Shown here: positions 44,093-54,249 of the stretch, one piece after another | Numbering within the stretch: position 1 is the stretch's first letter | Layout of the letters: each line of letters opens with the position of its first letter | Assembly (NCBI GenBank): GCA_038049695.1 | Contig: CP142454.1 | Location: 75,431,501 to 75,495,500 of the forward strand | From: Cinnamomum chago | Lineage: Eukaryota > Streptophyta > Magnoliopsida > Laurales > Lauraceae | DNA: 64,000 bases | Direction: 5' to 3' | Made by a program: the position numbers and the translations under genes | The notes under the pieces: model-generated | The model's input: the letters and a program-made list of their open reading frames with translations, nothing else | What the model was told of the DNA's origin: nothing | The model's database searches: none

Positions 44093-46194
44093 ATGGGAGC
44101 CTATAGGCACTGGTTGGATACCCCTGTGGCCATGACCGCGTTCAGGGAGATGTATAATATCCCAAAAGATGTCCGAACTAGGCTAGATAATCCAGAAGAC
44201 CCTTTTGATGGCTTCTCCTCTGCAATGGTTGGATGCCATTCCCCTTGGCCTCAATAATAGAAGGTGGGGTTAGGTTTCCAGTTCACCCTCTTCTCAGAGC
44301 CTGTTTGGAGGCGTGGCACCTTGCCCCCTGTCAATTGATGCCCAATAGTTAGAAAATAATAATGGGTGTTGTTGAACTCAATAAGATTTTGAGCATTAAC
44401 CTCGGCGTCCATGACATCGAGGATGCATACGATGTGTGCAAATCAATAGGGGACGGTCATTGCTTCTACCTCGGGGGGAAGCCAAGGTGGGAACAGTTCA
44501 TTACCGAACTGGAGGACTCGAGCAGACATGCTGGGGATGATCGCCTGTTCGTCTCCGGCAACTGGGAGTTCCGGACAACCGAGACCGCGGTGGAGAGGTC
44601 ACATAGGATCCCTCGGAACTTCGGGATTCCTCCAAGTAAATATCGACCTAAAAAAAAGTCTTTGTATTTCGCTTTTCTCTTGTTTTACCGAGCTGACGAT
44701 CTTTTCGCTTGTCAGAGATAGACCAGAGAAGAAAGAGGGCCTCTACAGCAGGTTGGAAGCACAATCTAGATTGGCAGAAGGCTGTGCGCAGCTACAAAGG
44801 TCACCACGGCCGAGCTGCTTGGTCTCTTCTCGGGTACGAGCCGAGGTATCGTACTTATATAAAGAGGGGCGATTCCGTGGAAAGGGCCGGAGCAGTCGCG
44901 AGTCCTGACCGACGTAGAGAAAAGAAGAGCTTCTGGTGCCGAGGCTTCTACTCCTCAAGCCGACTCGGGAGCTGCTGAGTTGGAACAAATTGTTGAAGCG
45001 TATAACTCCCCGAGCTCGAAAGAAGAAAGAGAAGAGAGGATGCAGAGAAGCCGACCTCCCCTGCAGACCAAGAAGTTTGGGGCTAAGTTCTTTGGAAAAG
45101 ATGCCCATTCCGCTTCTGAGTCCCCTTCCGCCGACCCCAATCCTGCTTCAAAGGCCTCTAGTGCAGCAGGAGCATCGACCCTTACTCCTGTTACTTCCTC
45201 AGGGAGTAGAGTCGTTGAGAAAACTGCCGAGGTCCAAAGAGAAGGAGGTCGGCAGGAGAAGAGGTCTAGGTCTAAGGGACCAACCTCTGGAGCTCGGGGA
45301 AGTCCCTCTGATGCTGCGAAGAAGAAAGCTCCTGTAGAGAAACGGTCCAGAACTGAAGGACCGGTGGAGCAGATCTCTGGGCATGCTCCAATACCTCAGT
45401 CTCCCGGTCCGACCCCGTGGAGACCGAGCCTTTTGATTGAGCTCAGGAGGCCTCTGAACGTGGAGGACCGGGTGGCCGGCAACCCTCTGGTAATGGCCGT
45501 TTTATCTAGGGCCTGTGCTCTTCCTCGTGATATGGAGGGACTCAGGCAGACCGAAGACTTAGGGTTGTTGGCCTCAACTCTGCAGGCATCTATCATTGTA
45601 AGTCCATCTCTCCATCATTTCCATCTAGTGTTTGACTCTGGTTGCTTCTTTAACTTCTGCTTTCATCTGCAGAACACACAGCGGCTCCAGGTCATCATGG
45701 ATAAGTATCACCAGAGCGTCTCCAGGGTTAACCAGTTGGAAGCAGAAAGTAAAAAACTGGCGGAGGCCTTGGAGTGCGGATGCAAGAAGTTGAAGGAGGA
45801 AGAGGAGAAGAACGTAAGCCTCGGGAAGGAGCTCAAATTCACTCTCAGCAAGATTTTTAAGACGAAAGCCGAGTTCCATGAGGCGAAGGGGGCGGCCAAA
45901 GTCAAGGCCAAGAGGGTGCGACAATTGGAGGTCGAGCTGGGAAAGAAGGAGGCCGAGCTCGAAGCTGCGTTAAAGGCAAAGGCCGACCTCATGGCCTCGA
46001 CCCAAGCCAAGATCAATACCGCCTATCTTGACGGGGTGAAGGAAGCTACGAAGGATTATGAGGGTCAATTCGAGAAGCTATGCCCGCGTCTATTTGAGGT
46101 TGGCTGCAAGGCCGCTTTGAAGAAGGCAAGGGTCCCTGAGGATCATCCTGTGCATAAGGATCTGCCTAAGCTCAACGACGAGGAGGTAGGGTAG
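44093..46194 (+). pseudogene. Antisense extra gene of Tat element 1 (gypsy-type transposon domain plus coiled coil)
   Basis: Three exons can be read: 44093-44635, 44716-45597 and 45673-46194. They are separated by short GT..AG introns of 80 and 75 bases. The N-terminal part (AFREMYNIPKDVRTRLDNPE, RFPVHPLL, CQLMPNS, MGVVELNK, YDVCKSIGDGHCFYL) has the pattern of the Pfam 'putative gypsy type transposon' family (PF04195), as I remember it. Exon 2 has RRKRASTAGWKHNLDWQKAV, then a low-complexity Ser/Pro/Lys-rich linker. Exon 3 is a long Lys/Glu/Ala-rich coiled coil (about residues 220-330 of the reading at 44980-46194) ending in KAALKKARVPEDHPVHKDLP. One frameshift near 44225, a TAG at 44350-44352 and a frameshift near 44900 disrupt it. 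Its function is unknown. It lies between pol and the 3' LTR in antisense orientation. Confidence 0.8.
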
Positions 46195-46504
46195 AGTTCT
46201 GCTCCTTGCTTCCCCTGAAGTTCCTTCAACTACTCCTTTAGAAACCCATATTACAGAGGTCCCCCTTGAAGTTCCTCCAACTCCTCCGGAAGCTTCTGCA
46301 GCCGAGGTGCCTGGCGACAGTGCTGCCTGATTTTGTTTCTTTGATGTGTCTTCTTCTTTTCTTCCTATAAAGATGAAATATGTATTCTTCCATCATTTAT
46401 CAATACAATTTGTTTTCTTTTTCAATTGCTCTATCTCTTTTATGCTTGCAATCTTTTGAGAATCACTCCTGCCTTAGCGATAGAACATATTGATTTTTAT
46501 AACT

Positions 46505-46945
46505 TGTAAATGGTTCTATAACCACATTAGGGTAGCTGTCGACTTCTGCAGGCTGGTTCTCTAGCTGGGCTTGACTTGCAGAGAGAAGTGTCAAACTATT
46601 TAGTCGATTCCAAACCGAGTAGTCATTGCGGAGTCCTGTGACTTGATGCTTTTGCGTAGCTGGTTATGCAGCCGAGCTGGACTTGCCGAGTTTTATAACT
46701 TGGCAAATTGTATAGTTGGTTCCGTAACCGAGCCGAGTTGTTTACCGAGTTCCATAACTTGACAAATTTGTATAGCTGGTTGCATAACTGAGCTGAGGCC
46801 ACCAAGTTCTGTAACAAGGTGTGTTGTGTAGCCGATACTGTTACCGAGCTGATGCCACCAAGTTCTGTAACAAGGTGTGATGTGTAGCTGGTACTGTTAC
46901 CGAGATGATGCCACCAAGTTCTGTAACAAGGCGTGAATCGAAAAC
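46505..46945. repeat. Tandem repeats downstream of Tat element 1 antisense gene
   Basis: Degenerate units contain 'agctggtt.c.taaccgagctga' and 'ccgagttc.ataacttg'. At 46795-46940 there are three clearer copies of a unit containing 'gccaccaagttctgtaacaa', about 60 bases apart. The matching place in element 2 (58240-58735) holds a related array. Confidence 0.75.
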
Positions 46946-47006
46946 AACGAAGTGCAATCCTTCCACGAGAATTTTCTTTATTGATTTCTAAGATTTGAGT
47001 ACAATT

Positions 47007-48459
47007 TTAGACATAATACTTCTTGAGGTGCGTAGCATTCCATGGGTGTGGTAACTCCTTACCATCCATGTCTTCAAGCCTGTATGCTGATCTTCCCACT
47101 GCCGAGATCACCTTGAACGGTCCGTGCCAGTTTGGGGCCAGCTTGCCTTCATTAGGTTTCTTGTCTGCAGGAAGCATCTTTTTCAAGACCAGTTCTCCTA
47201 CTGAAAATTTCCTTTCTTTGACCCTTTGATTGTACCCTCTGGCTAATTGTCGTTGGTAAGAAGCTAGGGAGATGGCTGCGGCATCCCTTCGCTCCTCAGC
47301 CAGGTCAAGCTCTTGGGCCAGATTTACATCATTTTCACCTCGGTCGAACAGTTCTGACCTTAGGGTTGGGAGGCCGACCTCAAGAGGGATCACGACCTCC
47401 ATTCCATAGGCTAGGGAGGAGGGAGTACTGGAGGTGGAGCACCTTGAGGTAGTTATGTACGCCCAAAGGACGCTTGGGAGTTCCTCTACCCATCTTCCTT
47501 TAGCTCGATCGAGCCTTTTCGTGAATCCATCGGGCACCAGTTTGTTTGAGATTTTGGCCTGGTCGTTGCTCTGTGGATAAGCTGGAGTCAAGTATTGGTA
47601 CTTGATACCGAGCTCTTGGCAGAAGTTTCTGAAGAAATTAGAATCGAACTGAGGCCCATTGTCCGAGATCAGAGCTCGCGGCACTCCAAATCTTGTGATT
47701 ACATTCTTCCAGATGAAGTTCCTGGTATCCTGCTCAGTAATGGAGGAGAGTGGCTCTGCTTCTATCCACTTGGTGAAATAATAGTAGCCACCTCTTATTC
47801 CCTGGAGTTCGGTGAAGAGGTCGCACAATGTCCAACCCCCATTGAGCGAAAAGCCACAGGCTAGAGAGTGGGCTCATGTCTTGTGCTGGCTGATGGAGAG
47901 AGTGTGAAAACTTCTGGCACTTTTCCCACTTTTTTGCGTAGTGCTGAGCGTCCTTCTGCATATAGGGCCACCGGTACCCTTGGCTTATTTCTCGGTAGGT
48001 TAGTGACCGACCTCCGATGTGGCTTCCGTAGATTCCTTCATGGACTTCATATAGGAAATCTTCCACCTTGCTCGGGTAAACACACAGGAGGTAAGGACCA
48101 GTAAAAGATTTTCTATAAAGCTTGTCGTCTGGAGACAGCCAAAACTGAGCTACTCTCAGCCTGATCTTATGGGCCTCAATCTTAGCTTCGGGAAGTTGAT
48201 CGTCATTTAGGTAAGCGATGACTAGGTCCATCCAGCTCGGACCGAGATCAACACACAAAACTTGCCGAGGTGGGTGGAGCGCTATACTTGGAGTTTCCAA
48301 AGTCCCCACCTCAACTGTTCTTTTCTTCCCAGCTTCGACAGCCAATGCCAGGCTAGCAAGGGCGTCGGCATGGGAATTAGATTCTTGGCTGATCTGCTTG
48401 ACTTTGGCTCTTTGGAATTGAGAGAGGAGTTGCTTCGTACGAGACAAGTAGGCTGTCAT
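47007..48459 (-). pseudogene. Integrase of Tat element 1
   Basis: The N-terminal part reads, within 47734-48459, VKQISQESNSHADALASLAL (end of RNase H), then FLYEVHEGIYGSHIGGRSL and KKWEKCQKFSH, the HHCC-like zinc region, with one Cys of the usual pair still in place. The core is in a shifted frame (47007-47828): FTKWIEAEPLSSITEQDTRN, RALISDNGPQFDS. The motif that normally supplies the catalytic glutamate reads NDQAKISNK, so Glu is replaced by Lys. The C-terminal part (LARGYNQRVKERKFSVGELV, NWHGPFKVISAVGRSAYRLE, WNATHLKKYYV) is complete. One frameshift lies between zinc region and core. The enzyme is inactive by sequence. Confidence 0.9.
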
Positions 48460-48466
48460 CCTTTCG

Positions 48467-48874
48467 TCACGAGCTTAATAGTCTCCGCTGAGCTGGCTCG
48501 TCACCAACTGAGAGTCGCTGAAGACTAGTAGCTGCCGTGCCTCCAGGATCTTGGCGCTGCGAGCCCACGATTAGCGCTTCGTACTCAGCTTCGTTATTAA
48601 ATGCCTTGTAGCAAAGCTTTAAGGACTGCTCGATGACAAGGCCTTCTGGAGAATGGAGGACTATGCCAGCGCCAGCCCTCTTCAACGTCGAGGATCCGTC
48701 TACGAAGACCTTCCATGCTGAGTCGAGGAACTGCTTCCAAGATCGTTCGTGCTCGGTCTTGGTGGTTTCATCCTCATTTCTATCGTCTTCTCCATCCTTA
48801 TTGCCCCCTAGTTCGGTATCGGGCGGGCTCGGTGCCGCACTAGGAGAAATGAATTCCATAATGAAATCTACCAA
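48467..48874 (-). pseudogene. Second (archaeal-type) RNase H of Tat element 1
   Basis: It begins with an acidic linker (GGNKDGEDDRNEDETT) and continues WKVFVDGSSTLKRAGAGIVL, SPEGLVIEQSLKLCYKAFNN, EAEYEALIVG. This is the additional RNase H domain characteristic of Tat-lineage elements, with the D...E pattern kept. After EALIVG the frame degenerates. Confidence 0.87.
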
Positions 48875-48877
48875 AAC

Positions 48878-50109
48878 TTAGGCCTTAATCGCTGTTCTGG
48901 GTTTATATTGGATATCGAATTGCCCCAGCTCGATGGCCCATTTTGATACTCTTCCAAAGAAGTCTGTTTTCCTAAAAAGGGACTTGAGTGGGTGTTCTGC
49001 AACAACCACGACTGTGTATGTCTGGAAGTTGTGGGAGAGTTTGCGAGAAGCACTGATGAGTGTTAATGTGAGTTTCTCTAATGACAAATACCTGGTCTTG
49101 GCATCAAGGAGGATCTTGCTCGTGTAATAGATTAGCTTTTGTTGCTTGTCTTCTTCCCTGACGAGGACTGAGCTCACTGCATGGTCCGAGACAGCTAGGT
49201 AAAGATAAAGCGCCTCGCCCTATTTTGGTGTAGACAACAGGGGGCAAAGACAAATAGTCTTTAAGTTCCTAAAGGGCTTGGTCACACTCCTGAGTCCATT
49301 GGAATTTGGACTTTCTCTTCAAAAGCTAAAAGAATGGGCGGCACTTGTCCGAAGCTCGGCTGATGAAGCGGTTGAGCGCAGCGGCCATGCCTATGAGCCT
49401 TTGGACTTGTTTCACCGTAGTTGGACTCTGAATTGTCTGGATTGCGGAGATCTGGTCCGGGTTAGCTTCGATCCCTCTTCTGGTAACAAGAACGCCCAGG
49501 AATTTTTTGGAGCCGACACCAAATGCGCACTTGAAAGCGTTTAGTTTGAGCTGGAACCTCTTCAGGATGTCAAATGTCTGACGCAGGTCGGCCAAGTGGT
49601 CCTGTGACCTTTTAGACTTGACGACCATGTCATCGATATAAACTTCCACCCTCTTGCCAAGCTGAGCCTGAAACATCTTGGTTACTAGTCACTAGTAAGT
49701 TGCCCCTGCATTCTTTAACCCAAAGGGCATCACTTTATAACAGTAGTGCCTCTGGGTGATATAAATGCAGTCTTCTCCTCGTCGGGCTTGTACATTGGGA
49801 TTTGATGGTAACCTTGGTAAGCATCGAGGAAACTCATTCTATCGTGCCCGACAGTCTCATCGATCATCTGGTCAATTTTCGGGAGTGGAAAGTTGTCCTT
49901 AGGACGTGGATCCCAACTACTGCTGTGTTTGCTAGCCACTTAGGGTAGTTGACCTCTCTAATTGCTTCAGCTTCTAGTAGTTTGCCGACCTCTTTGATCA
50001 CGGCCTCAGTTTGTTGGATCCCTGTTCTTCGAGCTTTTTGAATGACAGGTTTGTGGTTGGGATCCACGTTCAGTTTGTGGCACATGATTTCTGGATCGAT
50101 GCCTGGCAT
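48878..50109 (-). pseudogene. Reverse transcriptase and first RNase H of Tat element 1
   Basis: RT begins MPGIDPEIMCHKLNVDPNHK (50109 down) to REVNYPKWLANTAVV, then loses the conserved 'KWRMCVDYTDLNKACPKD' block and changes frame. It resumes with NFPLPKIDQMIDETVGHDRM, SFLDAYQGYHQIPM and, in 49326-49676, VEVYIDDMVVKSK, which contains the catalytic Y-x-DD. RNase H (48878-49177) reads VLVREEDKQQKLIYYTSKIL to WAIELGQFDIQYKPRTAIKA. Several stops and shifts separate the pieces, so no active enzyme is encoded. Confidence 0.9.
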
Positions 50110-50328
50110 TTCATATGGGGTCCAAGTGAAGACATCTCTGTTCTACAACAGGAAGTCCAGCAGCTTGGACGTTTCTGGCCCGGTTAGCTGGCTGCCGAGC
50201 AGAAAAAATCTTTCCCGATCATCTGGGTTGATCCTGACTTTGATCAAGTCTTCAATGCTTTTTTGCCCCGGAGCTCGGCAAACGTTCTCCAGTTCTGCTT
50301 CAAGCTCTGCCATGTGTACCTGAGTTGG

Positions 50329-51048
50329 CTATGTTTCTTCGGGGACTACGGCCATCAAGCATTGTTTGGCCATTTCTAGGTCACCTGTGATTGTGACCAC
50401 TTCAAATCTACCGTCCCCGTGCTCCAAAGGGAACTTGAGCTTCTGATGGTGAGTGGAGGGCACAGCTTCCATGCTGTGCAGCCAAGTCCTTCCCATTATT
50501 GCATTGTATTGTGATGGCACATCTACCACCAGGAAGTCGGCTTGCATACAGGCTCCTCCTATCTGGACCTTGAGGGAGATCCTTCCCTTGGGATATATAG
50601 GCTTCGAGCTAAAACCTATCAGGGGAGTGTGTGACTCTAACAGATCCTCCTCTTTGAGCCCCAACTTCTTGAAGCAATCAAAGGACATGATTTATGAGGA
50701 ACTCTCGGGGTCCACAAGTACCCTCTTTACCACGAAGTTCTTCAACTTTAGGGTTAGAACCAAAGGGTCATTGTGGGGCAGCTGGACCCCGTCTAGGTCC
50801 TTATCCGAGAACCAGATCTTGGGCTTCTCTGTCCGAGCTTTCTTGGCGACTAGCTCTAGCTCAGCGGTCATCACTTGTTTATTGTGTGAGGCCCTCCTGA
50901 CCTCGACACGAGCCTGGTTGCTCCCCTTTGGCGTGGGAGCCAAGTGGATGACATTTATTATGCCCTCTGGCTCATCGTTGTCTTCGTCATGTTGGCGCTG
51001 ATGAGCTCTGACATTACTATTGTTCTCCTCTTTTATGTAGTCCTTCAA
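50329..51048 (-). pseudogene. Protease region of Tat element 1
   Basis: The leading part reads IWFSDKDLDGVQLPHNDPLV and LTLKLKNFVVKRVLVDPESS. The active site, normally VDTGSS, is here VDPESS and is followed by a stop. The C-terminal part (50329-50688) has GFSSKPIYPKGRISLKVQIG and YNAIMGRTWLH, normal for Tat proteases. The catalytic Thr-Gly is lost. Confidence 0.88.
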
Positions 51049-51066
51049 ATGCCTGTCCTTGACGAG

Positions 51067-52769
51067 CTACTCAAGGTGATACTTGAGGGACTTGCAGTCT
51101 TCTGTCTTGTGCCCATTCTGTTTATGGTAGGCACAAAACTTATTTTGATCACGGGATCTGGGATCACCCCTCATCGACTGTGGCCATTTGAAGAACGGCT
51201 GTGACCTGACTTTGTTAAGAAGCTTATAGATTGGCTCCTTGAAGACTGTATTCACAGCTTTGTAAGAATCTGCAGACGGTTTGGATCTCTTCTTCCCTGC
51301 CGAGGTTGGGGACGAGACCATCACCGAGCTTAAAGAGGCCTTATCTCGGTTCGCCTCTTCTTTTCAAAAAGGTTTCTTGTCCCTCTTGGAGGTCCGTTCC
51401 TCGCGCCCGAGACCGAAGTTTTCCCGAGCTCGGACTTCATCTTCTTCTTGCTCGATAAACTGGTTCACTCGAGTCATCAATGCTTTCATGGTGGTCACGC
51501 GGTATCGGACAAGTTCCTTCCGGAGCTCAATGGCTAGTAGCAGAGCTTCCTTGAAGCACATAACGACTACTGCTTTGTTGACATTCTCGATCTGGCTACA
51601 GACGTTCCAGAATCTCTTGGCGAATCAAGTGGCGTTTTCGTTTTGCCTCATCTTGATCGCCATCAGGTCGCTATTTGTCTTCGTGATAACTCGATGCGCC
51701 TAGAACTTCTCTAGGAAAGAGTTTTTGAGTTGCCGTCAGCTCGAGATTGACTCCTCTAGGAGTGCACAGAACCATCTGAGAGGGAGACCCCCTAGACTGA
51801 AGGAGAACATTTTGCAGTTTAAGTGTTCGATATCTCCCCAAACCGACATTCGTTGGGTGAAATGTCGGAGATGTGCCGCAGGGTCCGAGGTTCCATCATA
51901 AAGTGTGAATCTCGGAACATTGAACTTCTCGGGGAAGGGAAAATCTCTTATCTCCTGAGAGAAAGGAGGTGTGCCGAGATCCTCAGAGTCATAAATATTT
52001 AGCTGGCCTGGAGCAAAGCCATCCATCTCCATGTTTCGCTGGATAGTCTGCTTGACGTGCTAGTTAAGCCATCCTCTTAGATCATTCTCAATTTCCGTCC
52101 TTCGCTTTGGCCTCCCTTGGACAACGTTCTGGTGGCTGCTGCTCGAGCCTTCATCACAGGCTTGATGGCGTCTCTTGTTGTTCAGGATGTGCCTCAAATC
52201 TTGCCCATCTGAATGAGGCTTGGAGGGAATCTGACTTGTCGTCTTCTCTCGCAGCTGCTGCTGAAGCCGATGAATCAGTTCATCCTTCTCCTGGATGATG
52301 AGGTTCTGAGTCCTAACCTCTTCACGAATGGGATCGTAGTCATCATCGTCGTCGTCGTCGTCATCGATCTCGACGTGGTCGTCAGTTTGGTGATGGGATT
52401 GATGAGATCTGACAGGTGTCGGAGATCTATTTTTCGGTAAGACCCTGCTAGGGAAGCATTCCGTAGTGGAGGCGTTTGCCGAAAAACACCTTGCTGGGGG
52501 TGCTCGATCAATTGGTTATTTTGCTGCTGAGGTGCTGTCACCCCTTTTGAAGATGATGTCAACTGAGTGAGAGGTGTTTCATCGTTCACTGGACGAGATT
52601 TGCCTCCAGACCTTCTCTGTCGAGAGGCTGGCGGTGGTTGCTCTTGTAATGCCAACCGCGCCTATGGTGGCATTATCTCCTCTAACATCGGTGATGACTG
52701 TGTTGGCCATACTGGTGGTGGTGGTAAGGCTTTTGATGATTCACCGGTCTTCTTAGCTTTCGGAGGCAT
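51067..52769 (-). pseudogene. gag of Tat element 1
   Basis: A start codon at 52769-52767 (MPPKAKKTGESS) lies shortly after the PBS. A stop follows 35 codons later. Then come a basic, Pro/Gln-rich segment (52275-52655) and the capsid region (51736-52032: RDFPFPEKFNVPRFTLYDGT, DPAAHLRHFTQRMSVWGD, SFSLGGLPLRWFCAL). After further stops comes the region 51364-51561 (EALLLAIELRKELVRYRVTT), and then 51067-51324 with the nucleocapsid motif CAYHKQNGHKTEDC. The domain order is normal. The frame is repeatedly broken. Confidence 0.88.
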
Positions 52770-52786
52770 GGTGTTTTTTAATCTTT

Positions 52787-52803
52787 CCCACATACGGCGC
52801 CAA
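52787..52803 (-). other. Primer binding site of Tat element 1
   Basis: On the minus strand TTGGCGCCGTATGTGGG starts one base after the LTR end. TGGCGCC is the usual start of the PBS in Tat and Athila elements. The priming tRNA was not identified here. Confidence 0.75.
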
Positions 52804-52804
52804 T

Positions 52805-53591
52805 TATAAGTGCCTAAAAATTACGGACTTGGTTTAAGCAACTATAATACTTACAAGATTGCAGTTAGGTTTTGTTTGGGAAGATCAGATGCCCGGGAAC
52901 CTGGAAAAGAAGGAGAAACAAAGGATCAGAGACCCTGGCTGCAGTCAGCACATGGCTCTCCGATGCCTAAGTCAGTTCAACAACTCAACAAAGGATGGAG
53001 ATGAAGGAAGGAAGTGAATATGAGTTTGTATATGTGTGCGTAACTCGTGGGGTTCATCTTCTGCATGTATATATAGGCGGTGGTCACCTCAGATCCTTCT
53101 TTAGTGGAGGTAGGTGGAGGCACTGTCCCATCGGATTGTACCTTATTCCCTTAGTGGTGGTGGGTGGAGGTACTATCCCATTGGACCATGCCTTGACCTC
53201 CAGTGTGATTGTTGATGTGACCACTAGATATAGGCAGCTCCTTATCTATATCCGGTGCCCATCTTATCTGTCAGCTCGTTCTACAACGTAGTCGTGCTTT
53301 TATTAATGCTGATTGACATCTCGTACTTGCCTCGATCAATGGGACCGAGGCAAGGAAGATAACATCGGTGGATGCACCTCGGCACCGCTGCCGAACTGCA
53401 CAGGGTCGGTACCATTACCGAGCTGTATTTGGCCGAGATGAGCTCCGCTGGTACTATTACAAAAGTTGGCTCAAGGTCGGTTCGAAGTGGTACTATTACC
53501 GAGCTTCAGGAAACCGAGATCAAGACAGATTTAGTTGGTACAATTACTTAAGCTAAGGCTTACCGCGGTATTAGGGGAATGCCCCCACATA
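52805..53591 (-). repeat. 5' LTR of Tat element 1
   Basis: 787 bp, partner of 42712-43494. Its inner end reads TATAAGTGCC on the + strand where the other LTR has TGTAAGTGCC, and its outer end is ...cccccacata. It abuts the target duplication GTAAC (53592-53596), after which exon 3 of DUF674 copy C continues. Confidence 0.92.
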
Positions 53592-53711
53592 GTAACCGAT
53601 GAGTTGGTTATGAAACCACTTTCGCCCATCTCAGGCATCTCTCTTCTTACCAATTTCAACATCCCTACCAGTGACGTAGAGGAGCAGATTGTGTGGACTG
53701 GGGAAAAGGAG

Positions 53712-54249
53712 GTAAATGGTAAAACCCCATACATACTGAATTAGTTTTTCTTTTTCTTTTTCTTTTTTGCAACGAAGCCAAATCAAGTCTAAATAGCAGT
53801 GACTAGGGGATTTTCATGGGTTGGGGTAAACTGATGGTATATTAACTTGTCCTGACTTGCCCATAGTCAGCTGGGACAACCTGGCTCATTAGGTCCCAGA
53901 GATTGGCAAGTTGAATGAGTAACTGAGTACTTTCCCAGAGGCACATCAGTTGCTCATTGATTTCTGCTTCAGGCTTCTTTTCTGAGTTTTAAATATAGTC
54001 TAACATTTGTTTGTTTAGTTTGTGGGCCTATATACAAACCCAAATCGAGACCTAAGGCTTATTAGTTTGGTGTGGCTTACCTTTCATAAATAATTGCTTT
54101 GTCTACGTTAAATATGTTGCATAGGAATGGCCCAAGCCTTGAACATGTAGTTATTGATCAAGTAAATAGGGTTGTGCCCATGGTTTAAAACAATGGCCAT
54201 TATCTAATTAATTCCAATGTTGCATTCAGACTTCTCTAGTCAATGTAAC
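53712..54249 (+). other. Intron 3 of DUF674 copy C (left part)
   Basis: It aligns with intron 3 of copy B (29439-30010), for example at 'aaatagcagtgactaggggattttcatgggttgg'. It is interrupted at 54250 by the second Tat element. A T/C-rich run lies at 53743-53769. Confidence 0.8.

Larger units (their letters stand above)
42712..53591 (-). mobile_element. Ty3/gypsy Tat-lineage retrotransposon (10.9 kb), inserted in copy C
   Basis: The minus-strand order from right to left is: 5' LTR (53591-52805), PBS, gag, protease, RT, RNase H, a second (archaeal-type) RNase H, integrase, 3' untranslated region with tandem repeats, an antisense gene, PPT, and 3' LTR (43494-42712). Target duplications GTAAC lie at 42707-42711 and 53592-53596 within exon 3 of the DUF674 pseudogene. 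Two RNase H domains and an extra ORF between pol and the 3' LTR are hallmarks of the Tat group. The coding regions contain many stops and lost active-site residues, while the two LTRs differ by only a few percent by eye. Confidence 0.93.
39763..53711 (+). pseudogene. DUF674 gene copy C, broken by frameshifts and a retrotransposon
   Basis: Exon 1 is 39763-40352. It begins MAAKQMSLTLLVDKERNR and lacks 22 bases relative to copy B after MGSLTML (near 39937), shifting the frame. The rest is well preserved in the shifted frame, including the Cys-rich motif CSLECC...CLCGKKM. Exon 2 is 42080-42531, with one base missing near its start, another near 42402 that creates a stop, and a further deletion around 42430. 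Exon 3 begins near 42589, where the aligned acceptor AG is lost. It is cut at 42711 by the Tat element and resumes at 53597 (cgatgagttgg...) to a donor at 53712. The last exon should lie beyond the right edge. It is a close paralogue of copy B, and the intron positions agree. Confidence 0.92.

Noticed and set aside
46795-46940. CRISPR-like array
   Set aside because: Regular repeats are present but the spacers are as related as the repeats. This is a minisatellite in a plant retroelement.
47595-48528. Plus-strand frames opposite integrase and RNase H
   Set aside because: They are shadows of the minus-strand pol domains. The same is true at 59385-59654.
50453-51001. 182-codon plus-strand frame
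   Set aside because: It is the complement of the Tat protease region, whose minus-strand reading has clear family motifs.
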